This document shows positions 1 to 8,923 of a DNA stretch of 64,000 nt, one piece after another. Position 1 is the first letter of the stretch, and the number at the start of each line of letters is the position of its first letter. Origin of the DNA: Mycobacterium paraffinicum. GTDB taxonomy: Bacteria; Actinomycetota; Actinomycetes; Mycobacteriales; Mycobacteriaceae. The notes under the pieces were generated by a model, which was not told the origin of the DNA, did not search any database, and saw only the letters and a list, made by a program, of their open reading frames with translations. The translations under genes were made by a program, and so were the position numbers. The stretch lies in the NCBI RefSeq assembly GCF_001907675.1, contig NZ_MPNT01000013.1, forward strand, positions 62,001 to 126,000. Direction: 5' to 3'.

Positions 1-74
1 GGCACGGCGGTGGCGGCATGCTTGAGCGTGACCGCCGCGGCGGCCACGTCCACACCGAACGCGTCGTTGATCAT
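1..74 (-). CDS. whiB7 leader upstream ORF (partial, runs off left edge)
   Basis: A short reading frame starts at ATG 72-74 behind a strong GGGAGGT ribosome site and reads MINDAFGVDVAAAAVTLK before leaving the window. Four alanine codons in a row (GCC GCC GCG GCG), and further alanines after them, stand out. In mycobacteria whiB7 lies just beyond uvrD2 and is preceded by a leader with a regulatory uORF whose amino-acid composition lets whiB7 sense amino-acid starvation, alanine in particular. The N-terminus is not that of WhiB7 itself, which fits a uORF. Position and promoter type support the call; whiB7 itself is outside the window, so the link is inferred. Confidence 0.7.
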   Translation of the reverse strand, partial: MINDAFGVDVAAAAVTLKHAATAV

Positions 75-113
75 CGCGGCCACCTCCCTTCGTCGTGCCA
101 GAACGCAGCTTCG

Positions 114-152
114 AGGGTAAACCGCCGCCGCCGCGCGGCACAAACGATTTTC
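114..152 (-). promoter_or_regulatory. whiB7-type autoregulated promoter
   Basis: On the minus strand a -10 element TACCCT (114-119) lies 18 bases from a -35-like TTGTGC (138-143). An A/T run (AAAATCG, 145-151) directly abuts the -35. An AT-rich patch next to the -35 of a SigA promoter is the hallmark of WhiB7-dependent promoters, including whiB7's own. The predicted start, near position 107, would leave a leader of about 30 bases before the uORF. Confidence 0.65.
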
Positions 153-240
153 TGACCTGCACATATATCGGCGACGACCTCGCCGAGTGTGGGCCTTAGG
201 TACGGCAATTGCTTCGAATTCGTCCATAGGCCCCACGCTC

Positions 241-290
241 GGCGTGGTTTTAGGTGCGGCGTGGTTTTAGGGGCGGCGCGGCTTAGGCGC
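241..290. repeat. 17-bp tandem repeat, about three copies
   Basis: GGCGTGGTTTTAGG occurs exactly at 241-254 and 258-271, a 17-bp period. A third diverged copy (GGCGCGG then CTTAGG) begins at 275. The third copy contains the uvrD2 stop codon, so the array sits at the 3' end of uvrD2, between it and the whiB7 leader. Confidence 0.7.
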
Positions 291-2376
291 CGCGCACCAA
301 CTCCAGGACGTCGGGGCCGTACTGCTCCAGCTTGCGCGCGCCGATGCCCGGGATCGCGATCAGCGCGTCCTCATCCCCGGGCCGCAGCTCGGCGATCGCG
401 ATCAGCGTGTTGTCGGTGAAGACCACATACGCGGGCACCTGCTGCTCCTTGGCGACGTCCAGCCGCCACGCCTTGAGCCGCAGCAGCAGCTCTTCGTCGA
501 CGTCGGCGGCACACGTCTCGCACCGCCGCAACATGACCGCCGCGGCGGTGGCCAGGTCCTTGTTGCAGACCCGGCAGCGCGCCGCGGGCCCGCGATTGCG
601 CCGGGTTCGGGTGGGGGCGGCGTCGGCGCGTGCCTGCGGCGCGATGCCGTTGAGGAACCGCGACGGCTTGCGGCCCTGCCGCCCGCCCGGGTTGCGGGCC
701 AGCGCCCAGCTGAGCATCAAATGTATTCGCGCCCTGGTGATTCCGACGTAAAGCAGCCGGCGTTCCTCCTCGACGGCCTCGCTGTCGGGGCCGTGGGCCA
801 GCGCGTGCGAGATGGGCAGCGTGCCGTCGGCCAGGCCGACCAGGAACACCGCGTCCCATTCCAATCCCTTGGCGGCGTGCAACGAGGCCAGCGTGACGCC
901 CTGCACCACCGGCGGGTGCCGCGCGTCGGCGCGCAGCCGGAGCTCGGCCAGCAGGCCCGGGAGGTCCAGCTGCGGGCGTTGGGCCACCTCCGCGTCGACC
1001 AGCTCGGCCAGCGCGGTCAGCGCGTCCCAGCGCTCCCGGGCGCGGGTGCCCACCGGTGGCTCGGCCGTCAGCCCCAGCGGTTCCAGGACCGCGCGCACGA
1101 CGTCGGGCAGCGGCCCGTCGGCGCCGCGCTCGGCCGCGCGCTGCAGCGCCAACAGCGCCTGCTTGATTTCCTGCCGGGTGAAAAAGCCCTCGCCGCCGCG
1201 GACCTGGTAGGGGATGCCCGCCTCGGTCAGCGCCTCCTCGTAGGCCTCGGACTGCGCGTTGACCCGGTAGAGCACCGCGATCTCCGACGGCGGGGTGCCC
1301 GCTTCGATCAGTCGGGCGATGGACGCCGCGACGGCGGCGGCCTCGGCCGGTTCGTCGGGATGCTCGTGGAACGACGGGGCGGGGCCCGGCGGGCGCTGCC
1401 CGGACAGGTGCAGCTTGCTGCCGGCGACCCGGCCGCGGGCCGCGGCGATCACCTGGTTGGCCAGCGACACCACCTGCGGGGTGGAGCGGTAGTCGCGTTC
1501 CAGGCGAACCACGGTGGCGTCGGGGTACCGCCGCGAGAAGTCCAGCAGGAACCGCGGCGAGGCCCCGGTGAACGAGTAGATGGTCTGGTTGGCGTCGCCG
1601 ACGACGGTCAGGTCGTCCCGGTCGCCGAGCCACGCCGTCAGCACCCGCTGCTGCAGCGGCGTGACGTCCTGGTATTCGTCGACGACGAAACAGCGGTAGC
1701 GCCCCCGGAATTCGTCGGCCACGGCGGCGTCGTTCTCGATGGCGGCCGCGGTGTGCAGCAGCAGGTCGTCGAAATCGAGCAGCGTCACCGATTCGTCGCG
1801 GGCCTTCAGCGCCTCGTAGGCGGCGTAGACGGTCGCGACCCGGGCGGCGTCGAGCGGGATGTCGCGCCCGGCCGCGGCCACGGCGCCCGGATACTCCTCG
1901 GGGGTGATCAGCGACGCCTTGGCCCACTCGATCTCACCGGCGAGGTCGCGGACGTCGTCGGTGCTGGCGTTGATCCGGGAGCGGCTGGCCGCCCGCGCCA
2001 CCACGGCGAACTTCGTGTCCAGCAGCTGCCAGCGGGTGTCGCCGACCACCCGCGGCCAGAAATACCGCAACTGCCGGTGCGCCGCGGCGTGAAACGTCAG
2101 GGCCTGCACACCGCCGACGCCGGTGTCCGCGCCCGCGGCGGCGCCCAGCGTGCGCAGCCGGGAACGCATCTCCCCCGCCGCCCGCTGGGTGAAGGTGACG
2201 GCCAGCACCTGCCCGGCGGCCACATGACCGCTCGCCACCAGCTGCGCGATCCGGTGCGTGATGGTGCGGGTCTTGCCCGTTCCTGCGCCCGCGAGCACGC
2301 ACACCGGGCCGCGGGGAGCCAGCACGGCCTCGCGCTGCTCGTCGTCCAGCTCGGCGGTCAAGGCGTCGGCGACCAT
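283..2376 (-). CDS. uvrD2: ATP-dependent DNA helicase UvrD2
   Basis: Superfamily 1A helicase for DNA repair, 697 residues, matching the roughly 700 of M. tuberculosis UvrD2. Visible motifs are Walker A GAGTGKT (about 30-36), DEYQD (motif II), [13 protein letters not shown] (motif III), and [13 protein letters not shown] (motif VI). The C-terminus carries a four-cysteine motif (CRVC, CETC) and an HRDC domain, both typical of UvrD2. In-frame ATGs also exist at 2391 and 2382. The start at 2376 is chosen because GGAGG lies eight bases upstream and because it matches the family N-terminus ([10 protein letters not shown] at residue 10). It is divergent from the mycoredoxin gene, and its 3' end runs into the 17-bp repeat. 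Confidence 0.96.
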   Translation of the reverse strand: MVADALTAELDDEQREAVLAPRGPVCVLAGAGTGKTRTITHRIAQLVASGHVAAGQVLAVTFTQRAAGEMRSRLRTLGAAAGADTGVGGVQALTFHAAAHRQLRYFWPRVVGDTRWQLLDTKFAVVARAASRSRINASTDDVRDLAGEIEWAKASLITPEEYPGAVAAAGRDIPLDAARVATVYAAYEALKARDESVTLLDFDDLLLHTAAAIENDAAVADEFRGRYRCFVVDEYQDVTPLQQRVLTAWLGDRDDLTVVGDANQTIYSFTGASPRFLLDFSRRYPDATVVRLERDYRSTPQVVSLANQVIAAARGRVAGSKLHLSGQRPPGPAPSFHEHPDEPAEAAAVAASIARLIEAGTPPSEIAVLYRVNAQSEAYEEALTEAGIPYQVRGGEGFFTRQEIKQALLALQRAAERGADGPLPDVVRAVLEPLGLTAEPPVGTRARERWDALTALAELVDAEVAQRPQLDLPGLLAELRLRADARHPPVVQGVTLASLHAAKGLEWDAVFLVGLADGTLPISHALAHGPDSEAVEEERRLLYVGITRARIHLMLSWALARNPGGRQGRKPSRFLNGIAPQARADAAPTRTRRNRGPAARCRVCNKDLATAAAVMLRRCETCAADVDEELLLRLKAWRLDVAKEQQVPAYVVFTDNTLIAIAELRPGDEDALIAIPGIGARKLEQYGPDVLELVRGA

Positions 2377-2497
2377 CGGCATGGCCTCCATCTTGGCAGC
2401 GATGGCCGACAAACCGCGGCCCCGGCCGGTGCGCGTCGGGATATGCGTGTGCTGTTCCGGCGCGGAACACCACACCGCCCCGCTACGTTAACGAGCT

Positions 2498-2752
2498 ATG
2501 ACCACTGCCCCGATCACCGTCTACACGACCTCATGGTGTGGATACTGCCATCGCCTCATGACTGTGTTGAAGTCCAACGGAATTCCGTACCAGGCGGTCG
2601 ACATCGAGCATGATCCCGCGGCGGCGGAATTCGTCGGTTCGGTCAACGGCGGCAACAAGACGGTCCCGACGGTGAAGTTCGCCGACGGGTCGACGCTGAC
2701 GAACCCGAGCGCGGCCGAGGTCAAGGCCAAGCTGGCCCAAACCAGCGCCTGA
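2498..2752 (+). CDS. mrx1: Mycoredoxin-1 (glutaredoxin-like)
   Basis: An 84-residue glutaredoxin-fold oxidoreductase. The active site CGYC sits at residues 14-17 after the first beta strand, and the TVPTV cis-proline loop that holds the thiol cofactor is present. In mycobacteria this protein (Rv3198A) reduces mycothiol mixed disulfides, with mycothiol as electron donor, in the cytosol. Length and sequence match the family throughout. It is transcribed away from uvrD2 across a 121-base divergent spacer, the same arrangement as in M. tuberculosis. Confidence 0.95.
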   Translation: MTTAPITVYTTSWCGYCHRLMTVLKSNGIPYQAVDIEHDPAAAEFVGSVNGGNKTVPTVKFADGSTLTNPSAAEVKAKLAQTSA

Positions 2753-2859
2753 GCGACGGCCGCGCCGACACGCCGCCGGTGTTGATCAACTGCTCCGCCC
2801 GCCGCCGAATGCGGCCCTAACATCGGCGACCATGGCGTCGAGGTATCGGTCGAGCCCGC

Positions 2860-3499
2860 GTGCTTCGGCGCCTGTCGCCGGCCCGCGGGGCTTGCGTGGT
2901 CATCGCCGTCGCCGTGCTGTCGGCATGCTCGTACTCACCCGGGCCATCCGGCGGCGATGCCGCACGCCTACGCCGACTCCTTGGTCATCAGCCTCGACGA
3001 TGCCCGTCGCATCGCCAATTTCGAAGGGCTGCAACCGTATTCGTACGCCGACCGCCACGATCCGCCACGGGAGACCGTCGGCAACCCGCCGGCGCCGTGC
3101 CGGGCGGTGGGGGCCACGGACCTCACCTTCGCCGGCGGCTGGAAGGAATACCGGTCGGTCGCCTACGCCGGATCGACCGACGACCTGAGGCCGGGCGGCA
3201 TCGCGCCGATCAACGAGGTCACCAACGCCGTCGTCGTCTACCCGGACACCGGGGTCGCGCGAGGGGCGCTCAACCAGCTGCACGCCACGCTGGATCAGTG
3301 CGCCTCGCTGCACCACACCGCTTATGACTTCGCATTGAACAAGCCTGATTGCCAGACGCTGAAGTTGAACTCCGACGGCTGGATCCACCTGTACACGGTG
3401 AAGTCATCGGTGCTGGTCTCCGTCGGCGTGCTGGGGATCGAACCCACCGATCAGATCGCCAGCGCCGTCCTGCAGAGCGTGACGGACCGCATCAAGTAG
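2860..3499 (+). pseudogene. PknH-sensor-like lipoprotein gene broken by a frameshift
   Basis: Two reading frames make up one gene. From GTG 2860 the first reads MLRRLSPARGACVVIAVAVL, then SACS, a lipoprotein signal peptide with lipobox LSAC. A second frame, open from at least 2957 to the stop at 3499, encodes about 180 residues with paired cysteines, resembling the extracellular sensor domain of PknH-like proteins and related mycobacterial lipoproteins. The frames differ by one base, so the switch lies near 2940-2960. Alone, the second frame has no export signal, although its four cysteines suit an exported domain. It is either a pseudogene or a sequencing error. Its family is inferred from pattern, not from a search. 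Confidence 0.6.
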
Positions 3500-3509
3500 C
3501 GGCACCGGG

Positions 3510-4499
3510 TCAGTCGATCGCCGCCCAGGATTCGATGATCACGCGCGCGATCGAGATCGATCCCGGCAGTAGCAGTTTCGATTCCGCGGAGCTGGACCAG
3601 TCGCCGGCCGCCAGCGCGGCGCGCACCTCGTCGCGGGTGAACCACGCCGCCTCGGCGATCTCGCCGTCGTTGAACGAGAATTCCTCGCCCGGGTCCGCCA
3701 CGGCGTGGAAGCCGACCATGAGCGAGCGCGGGAACGGCCACGGCTGACTGCCCAGGTAGCGGACGTCGCGGACGGACAGGCCGATCTCCTCACGGATCTC
3801 GCGGGCGACGCAGCCTTCGAACGACTCGCCGGCTTCGACGAATCCGGCCAGCAGTGAGAACATCCGCTCCGGCCACACCGCCTGGCGGGCCAGCACCGCG
3901 CGGTCGCCGCCGTCGTGGACCAGGCAAATCACGGCCGGGTCGATGCGCGGAAACTCCTCGTGCCCGGTGACCGGGTTGACCCGCGCCCAGCCCGCCCGGG
4001 CCGGGCGGGTCGGTGAGCCGTCGACTGAGCTGAACCGCGCGGAATCGTGCCAGTTCAGCAGTGCGACGGCCGACGAGACCAGTTGGCTGCTGGTGTCGTC
4101 GAGGATCGACCCCAGACCGCGCAGGTTCACCACCTCGGCGTGCATGTCTTCGTCCTCGGGCGCCTCCAGTGCGCCCCGGATCGCCCACACGTGGCGGCCG
4201 TTGTCGATGCGGCCCAGAAACACCGCATCCGGTGGGGGCTTGTCGGCCAGCTTGGCCGCCGAGCCCAGCACCACCCGGCTGTCGGCGACCAGCACCTGAC
4301 TGCGCGAATCAACCCGCAGCAGCGCCGCGTCCGCCCAGCCGGCCGCGGCCGCTTCGACGTCGGTGCGCAACTGGTCGGCCCGGTCGGCACCGACCCGCGA
4401 CAGCAACGGAACGTTCCGCAGCCGGAAATCCGCGAGCGGCGCGGGATCTGACGGATGGCGACCCGCTTCGCCCGGCTCCGCCGCGCTCGCGATCGCCAT
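3510..4499 (-). CDS. nudC: NAD(H) pyrophosphatase NudC
   Basis: A 329-residue Nudix hydrolase that splits NADH/NAD+ (and NAD-capped RNA in other bacteria) into NMN and AMP. The Nudix box is complete (GFVEAGE then REIREEIGL). It is followed by SQPWPFPRS, the signature that separates NADH pyrophosphatases from other Nudix enzymes. The zinc-ribbon cysteines of E. coli NudC are absent: the site reads ARFSSVDG. The start ATG shares one base with the stop of the upstream channel gene (TGATG), implying translational coupling. It corresponds to Rv3199c and is convergent with the broken lipoprotein gene. Confidence 0.94.
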   Translation of the reverse strand: MAIASAAEPGEAGRHPSDPAPLADFRLRNVPLLSRVGADRADQLRTDVEAAAAGWADAALLRVDSRSQVLVADSRVVLGSAAKLADKPPPDAVFLGRIDNGRHVWAIRGALEAPEDEDMHAEVVNLRGLGSILDDTSSQLVSSAVALLNWHDSARFSSVDGSPTRPARAGWARVNPVTGHEEFPRIDPAVICLVHDGGDRAVLARQAVWPERMFSLLAGFVEAGESFEGCVAREIREEIGLSVRDVRYLGSQPWPFPRSLMVGFHAVADPGEEFSFNDGEIAEAAWFTRDEVRAALAAGDWSSSAESKLLLPGSISIARVIIESWAAID

Positions 4500-5620
4500 C
4501 AGTGCCCCGCGTGCCGGATGTAGAGCAGCCGGTCGCTGGCCTCGACGGCGTCCACCTCGGGCGCGCCGATGCGCAGCAGCCGGCCGTCGCGCACCACCCC
4601 GAGCACGATGTCGCGCAGATGGCGCGGGGAGCCGCCGACCTCGGCCGGCTCCACCTCCCGTTCGGCGATCGCCAGCCCGAAGTCCGGTGTCAACAGGTCC
4701 TCGATCATCTCCACGACGCTGGGCGTGGTGGTGGCCAGCCCCAACAGCCGCCCGGCGGTCGCCGAGGAGACCACCACCGAGTCCGCGCCCGATTGCTGCA
4801 GCAGGTGCTGGTTTTCGGCCTCCCGGATGGACGCCACGATCTTGGCGTTGGGAGCGATCTCCCGGGCGGTCAGCGTGACCAGCACCGCGGTGTCGTCGCG
4901 GCTGGTGGCGACGATGATCGACGCCGCGTGTTGGGCCCCGGCCAGCCGCAGCACGTCGGCCTTGGTGGCGTCGCCGTGCACGGTGACCAGCCCCGCGGTC
5001 GCGGCGTGGTCGAGGGCACTGCGATCGGTGTCGACGACGACGACCTCCCCCTGGGCGGCCTCGTCGCCGAGGATCGCGGCGACCGCCGTCTTCCCCTTGG
5101 TGCCGTAGCCGATCACGATCGTGTGGTTGCGCACTCTGCCCCTCCAACGCTGAATCTTCCACCCCTGCCGGGACCGCTCGGAGAGCACCTCGAGGGTCGT
5201 GCCGACCAAGACGGCCAGGAACGCGATCCGCAGCGCGGTGAAGATCAGGGTGTGAACCAAACGCGCGGTTTCGGTGTACGGGGTGATGTCGCCGTAACCG
5301 GTCGTCGACAGCGACACCGCGGAGAAGTACACGCAGTCCAGAAAGGTCAGCGGCTGGGCCCGCACGTCGCGGTATCCGTTGCGGTCCGCGTAGACGATGA
5401 CGGCCGCCGCGAACAGCACCACCAGCGCGATGGCCACGCGGCGCGTGATCACCCGAATGGGGCTGGCAAGTTCCTCGGGGATGCGCACCACGCCGACCAG
5501 CTGGTGGCCTCGCTGGGCGGTCAGCGTCTCTTCGAGACCGCTCAGTTGCCGCGACCTACCGTTGCGCACGGCGGTCCGTGATCGGCTCAACGCCAGCGCA
5601 GGAGACACGCACGACTCCAT
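4499..5620 (-). CDS. Two-helix potassium channel with RCK (TrkA-type) domain
   Basis: A 373-residue membrane protein. Two transmembrane helices (about 60-76 and 122-146) flank a pore loop with the K+ filter TTGYGD. A cytoplasmic RCK/TrkA-N domain with a nucleotide-binding VIGYGTKGK loop follows, then a TrkA-C domain. This is the Kch/MthK-like architecture, in which ligand binding to the RCK ring gates K+ flow. It corresponds to Rv3200c. It lies 39 bases after adnB and overlaps nudC, so it probably shares a transcript with the helicase-nuclease genes, although no functional link is evident. Confidence 0.93.
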   Translation of the reverse strand: MESCVSPALALSRSRTAVRNGRSRQLSGLEETLTAQRGHQLVGVVRIPEELASPIRVITRRVAIALVVLFAAAVIVYADRNGYRDVRAQPLTFLDCVYFSAVSLSTTGYGDITPYTETARLVHTLIFTALRIAFLAVLVGTTLEVLSERSRQGWKIQRWRGRVRNHTIVIGYGTKGKTAVAAILGDEAAQGEVVVVDTDRSALDHAATAGLVTVHGDATKADVLRLAGAQHAASIIVATSRDDTAVLVTLTAREIAPNAKIVASIREAENQHLLQQSGADSVVVSSATAGRLLGLATTTPSVVEMIEDLLTPDFGLAIAEREVEPAEVGGSPRHLRDIVLGVVRDGRLLRIGAPEVDAVEASDRLLYIRHAGH

Positions 5621-5659
5621 GTAACCACGATCGCGACCCCGGTACCCGCGCAGCGCGGG

Positions 5660-8600
5660 TCACCCGACGGCCGGCTCGGCCAGCAGCCCGGCCAGTTCGG
5701 CGGGGGCGGGCAGATCGTCGGGCGCGACCGTGGTGTGGGCGCGCACGTAATAGAAGGCCGTGCGCACGGACGATTCCGGAACACCGGACAGGGCGGCCCA
5801 CGCCAGGCGGTAGACGGCGAGCTGGACGGCGGCCTGCCGCATGGCTTCCGGCCCGCGCGGTGGTTCGCCGGTCTTCCAGTCGACGACCGTGGCGCCGCCG
5901 TCGGGGTCGGCGAACACCGCGTCGATGCGCCCACGCACCAGGGTGTCGCCGATCGGCATCTCGAAGGGCACCTCGACGGCGATCGGAGTGCGCGCCGCCC
6001 ACGGCGATTCGGTGAATGCGGCCTGCAACGCGGCCAGCCCCCGGGTGTCGCCGACGTCGGAGTCCGCCGCACCCGGCAGGTCCGCGAGTTCGAACAGGCA
6101 CTCGGCGCCGTAGAACCGTTGGACCCACGCGTGAAACGCGTTGCCCAGCAACGCATGCGGGTCGGGCCGCGTCGGCAGCCGATGCCGCAGGCGCTGCGCC
6201 GCACCCGCGGGGTCGCGGGCCAGGTCGACCAGGCCGCTGACCGACAGCTGGCTGGGCAGCGCCCCGGTAGGCGGTTGGACCGCCCGCGCCCGCTCGGCCA
6301 GCAGCGCGTCGACGTCGGAGGTCCAACCCTCGATGTCGGCACCTCCGTCACCGGTGTCGCCCGCCATGGCCCGCGTCACCAACGCCGCGCCGCGCTCGAC
6401 GTCGCCGCGCCGACCGGCCAGCGGATCGACCGGCCAGACGGCCTCGACGGTGTTGTCGCGCAACGGGTTCCGGTCACCGTCGGCCGGCGCGGGCGCCCAG
6501 TGGTCCACCACCCCGCACGGGTCCCCCGCCGCGGCCGAACGCTCGATGACGTCCTTGACCTCGCACAGAAAATCCGACGGCCCCCGCGGCTTGATGCCGG
6601 TGGCACCCCAATGGTGGCCGGACAGCAGCAGGGTGTCCTCGGCCCGGGTGATCGCGACGTAGAGCAGCCGTCGCTCCTCGTCGATGCGCCGCTGCTCGAG
6701 TTGGCGGCGGTGATCGGAGATCTTGTCGGACAGCTGCTTTCGATTGGTGACGTCCGAGGTGTCCAACACCGGGATGCCCAGTGCGCCGGCCGAGGCGCGA
6801 TCGCCCCGCAGCAGCGGCGGCAGCTCCGCCGCGTCGGTGAGCCAGGTGCTCCGGGACGCCGTCGACGGAAAGATCCCGCCCGACAGGTGCGCCACCGCGA
6901 CCACCTGCCACTCCAACCCCTTCGCGGAGTGCACCGTGAGCACCTGGACGCGGTCGCGCGCGGCCACCACCGGAGCCGGCGGCAAACCGTTCTCGACCGA
7001 CTCGGCCACCTCGAGGAAGGCCAACAGGCCCGTCACCGACGCCGTCGCCGAACGGCCGTCCGAGCGTTCGGCGTAGCCGGCGACGACGTCGGCGAACGCG
7101 TCGAGGTGTTCGGTGCCGGCCCAGCCCGAGTGCGCCCCCGCCGCGGCGCGGACGTCACAGTCGACGCCCAGCGCCCGACGCACCTCGGCGACCAGGTCGG
7201 GCAGCGCGTGGCCCAGGTGGCCGCGCAGGGCGCGCAGCTCGGCGGCCAGCGCGGTGATGCGCTGATACCCCGCGGCCGAATAGGCCCCGGCCGGGCCGGG
7301 ATCCGCGATGGCGTCCGCCAGGCACGCGGTGTCGGCGTCCGGGCCGGCCGCCATCGCGATCTCTTCCGGCGCGGACGCCCCGCCGTCGCCCAGCCCGTCG
7401 CAGAGCGTCCGGGCGCGCCGCCAAAGCGCGGCGACATCGCGGCCGCCGAGGCGCCAGCGCGGACCCGTGAGCACCCGCATCGCCGCCGCGCCCGCGGTCG
7501 GGTCGGCGACGAGGCGCAGCATGGCCACGACGTCGGCGACCTCCGGGACGGACAGCAGCCCGGCCAACCCGACGACCTCGACCGGGACGCCGCGGGCGCG
7601 CAACGCTTCGGCGATGGGCACGGCGTCGGCGTTGCGGCGGACCAGCACCGCGGCGGTCGGCGGGTTACCGCCGTCGACCGGACGGTAGCGGCCGGCGAGC
7701 TCGTCGGCGATCCACTCCCGTTCGGCCTGCACGTCGGGCAGCAATGCGCAGCGCACGGTCCCGGGCGGGGCGTCCGGGCGCGGGCGCAGCGCGTGCACCG
7801 TGACGGACCTGCGGCGCGCCTCCGCCGATATCGCGTTGGCCAGCCGCAGGGTGCTCGGCGGGTTGCGCCAGCTGGTCCGCAGCTCCAGGACCGGCGCGGG
7901 GGTGCCGTCGGACAGCGGGAAGTCGGTGCTGAAGCGCGGCAGGTTGGTCGCCGAGGCGCCGCGCCAGCCGTAGATCGACTGGATCGGGTCGCCGACGGCG
8001 GTCAGCGCCAGCCCGTCGTCGGCACCACCGCCGAACAGCGACGACAGGGCGACCCGCTGGGCGTGCCCGGTGTCCTGGTACTCGTCGAGCAGCACCACCC
8101 GGTAGCGGCCACGCAAATCCGCGCCGACCTGCGGGTAGTTCGCCGCCAGCCGTGCCGCGCAGGCCATCTGCACGCCGAAGTCCATCGCCTTGGCCGACCG
8201 CAGCCGCTCGCCCAGCGCGTCGAGCAGCGGCACCAGCTCGGCGCGCTGGGTCTGGGTGGCCGACAGCCGCAGCAACCATTGGCTGGGGCCGCGGTCGCGC
8301 TGGTAGGGGCCCGCGGGCAGGGTGTGGATCAGCCGCTCCAACTCCACGTGGGTGTCGCCGAGCTGGCGGGTGTCCACCAGGTGTTCGGCCAGCTGACCCC
8401 ACAGCCGCAGCACGATCGACGTCACCGCGGCGGGGGTCTTGTCGGTGTTCAGCCGGCCGCGGTACCCGCTCACGACGTCGAAGGCCAGCTGCCACAGCTC
8501 GGACTCGCCGAGCAGCCGGGTGTCGGGCTCGATGGGCAGCAGCAGGCCGTAGTCGCGGATCAAGGAACCGGCGAAGGCGTGGTAGGTGCTGACCGTCGGG

Positions 8601-8923
8601 GCGCCCGCCGGTTCCGTGGACGCCGCGCCGTCGGAACCCAAACCGACGCCGGCCAGCCGGGCGAGGCGGGACCGCACGCGACGCTGCAGCTGGCCGGCGG
8701 CCTTGCGGGTGAACGTCAATCCGAGCACCTGGCCGGGTTCGGCATAGCCGTTGGCGACGAGCCACACCACCCGCGCGGCCATGGTCTCGGTTTTGCCGGC
8801 GCCGGCGCCGGCGATCACGACCAGCGGCCCGGGCGGGGCCGCGATGACGGCGGCCTGCTCGTCGGTGGGCGGGAAAAGCCCTAGGGCACAGGCCAATTCG
8901 GCCGGGCTGTAGCGTGCGTTCAC
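5660..8923 (-). CDS. adnB: AdnB subunit of the AdnAB helicase-nuclease
   Basis: A 1087-residue subunit of the mycobacterial double-strand-break resecting motor-nuclease, partner of AdnA. The N-terminal UvrD-like motor is intact: Walker A GAGAGKT (about 39-45), LLDEYQDT, GDPIQSIYGWRGA, and LLYVAITRAED. The C-terminal RecB-type nuclease shows FHAWV, RIDAVF, and VVDWKTG followed by QLAVYRLA. GTG 8923 is chosen because it overlaps the adnA stop (GTGA) and gives the usual length. AdnB is the leading motor in the characterised complex, and its canonical DEYQD here agrees. It matches Rv3201c. Confidence 0.95.
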   Translation of the reverse strand: MNARYSPAELACALGLFPPTDEQAAVIAAPPGPLVVIAGAGAGKTETMAARVVWLVANGYAEPGQVLGLTFTRKAAGQLQRRVRSRLARLAGVGLGSDGAASTEPAGAPTVSTYHAFAGSLIRDYGLLLPIEPDTRLLGESELWQLAFDVVSGYRGRLNTDKTPAAVTSIVLRLWGQLAEHLVDTRQLGDTHVELERLIHTLPAGPYQRDRGPSQWLLRLSATQTQRAELVPLLDALGERLRSAKAMDFGVQMACAARLAANYPQVGADLRGRYRVVLLDEYQDTGHAQRVALSSLFGGGADDGLALTAVGDPIQSIYGWRGASATNLPRFSTDFPLSDGTPAPVLELRTSWRNPPSTLRLANAISAEARRRSVTVHALRPRPDAPPGTVRCALLPDVQAEREWIADELAGRYRPVDGGNPPTAAVLVRRNADAVPIAEALRARGVPVEVVGLAGLLSVPEVADVVAMLRLVADPTAGAAAMRVLTGPRWRLGGRDVAALWRRARTLCDGLGDGGASAPEEIAMAAGPDADTACLADAIADPGPAGAYSAAGYQRITALAAELRALRGHLGHALPDLVAEVRRALGVDCDVRAAAGAHSGWAGTEHLDAFADVVAGYAERSDGRSATASVTGLLAFLEVAESVENGLPPAPVVAARDRVQVLTVHSAKGLEWQVVAVAHLSGGIFPSTASRSTWLTDAAELPPLLRGDRASAGALGIPVLDTSDVTNRKQLSDKISDHRRQLEQRRIDEERRLLYVAITRAEDTLLLSGHHWGATGIKPRGPSDFLCEVKDVIERSAAAGDPCGVVDHWAPAPADGDRNPLRDNTVEAVWPVDPLAGRRGDVERGAALVTRAMAGDTGDGGADIEGWTSDVDALLAERARAVQPPTGALPSQLSVSGLVDLARDPAGAAQRLRHRLPTRPDPHALLGNAFHAWVQRFYGAECLFELADLPGAADSDVGDTRGLAALQAAFTESPWAARTPIAVEVPFEMPIGDTLVRGRIDAVFADPDGGATVVDWKTGEPPRGPEAMRQAAVQLAVYRLAWAALSGVPESSVRTAFYYVRAHTTVAPDDLPAPAELAGLLAEPAVG

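Noticed and set aside
371..1927. Long open frames opposite or offset to uvrD2, adnAB, secA1 and sahH
   Set aside because: High GC at third positions keeps shadow frames open. Their Arg/Ala/Gly/Pro-rich products have no motifs, and the other frame encodes a well-known protein.
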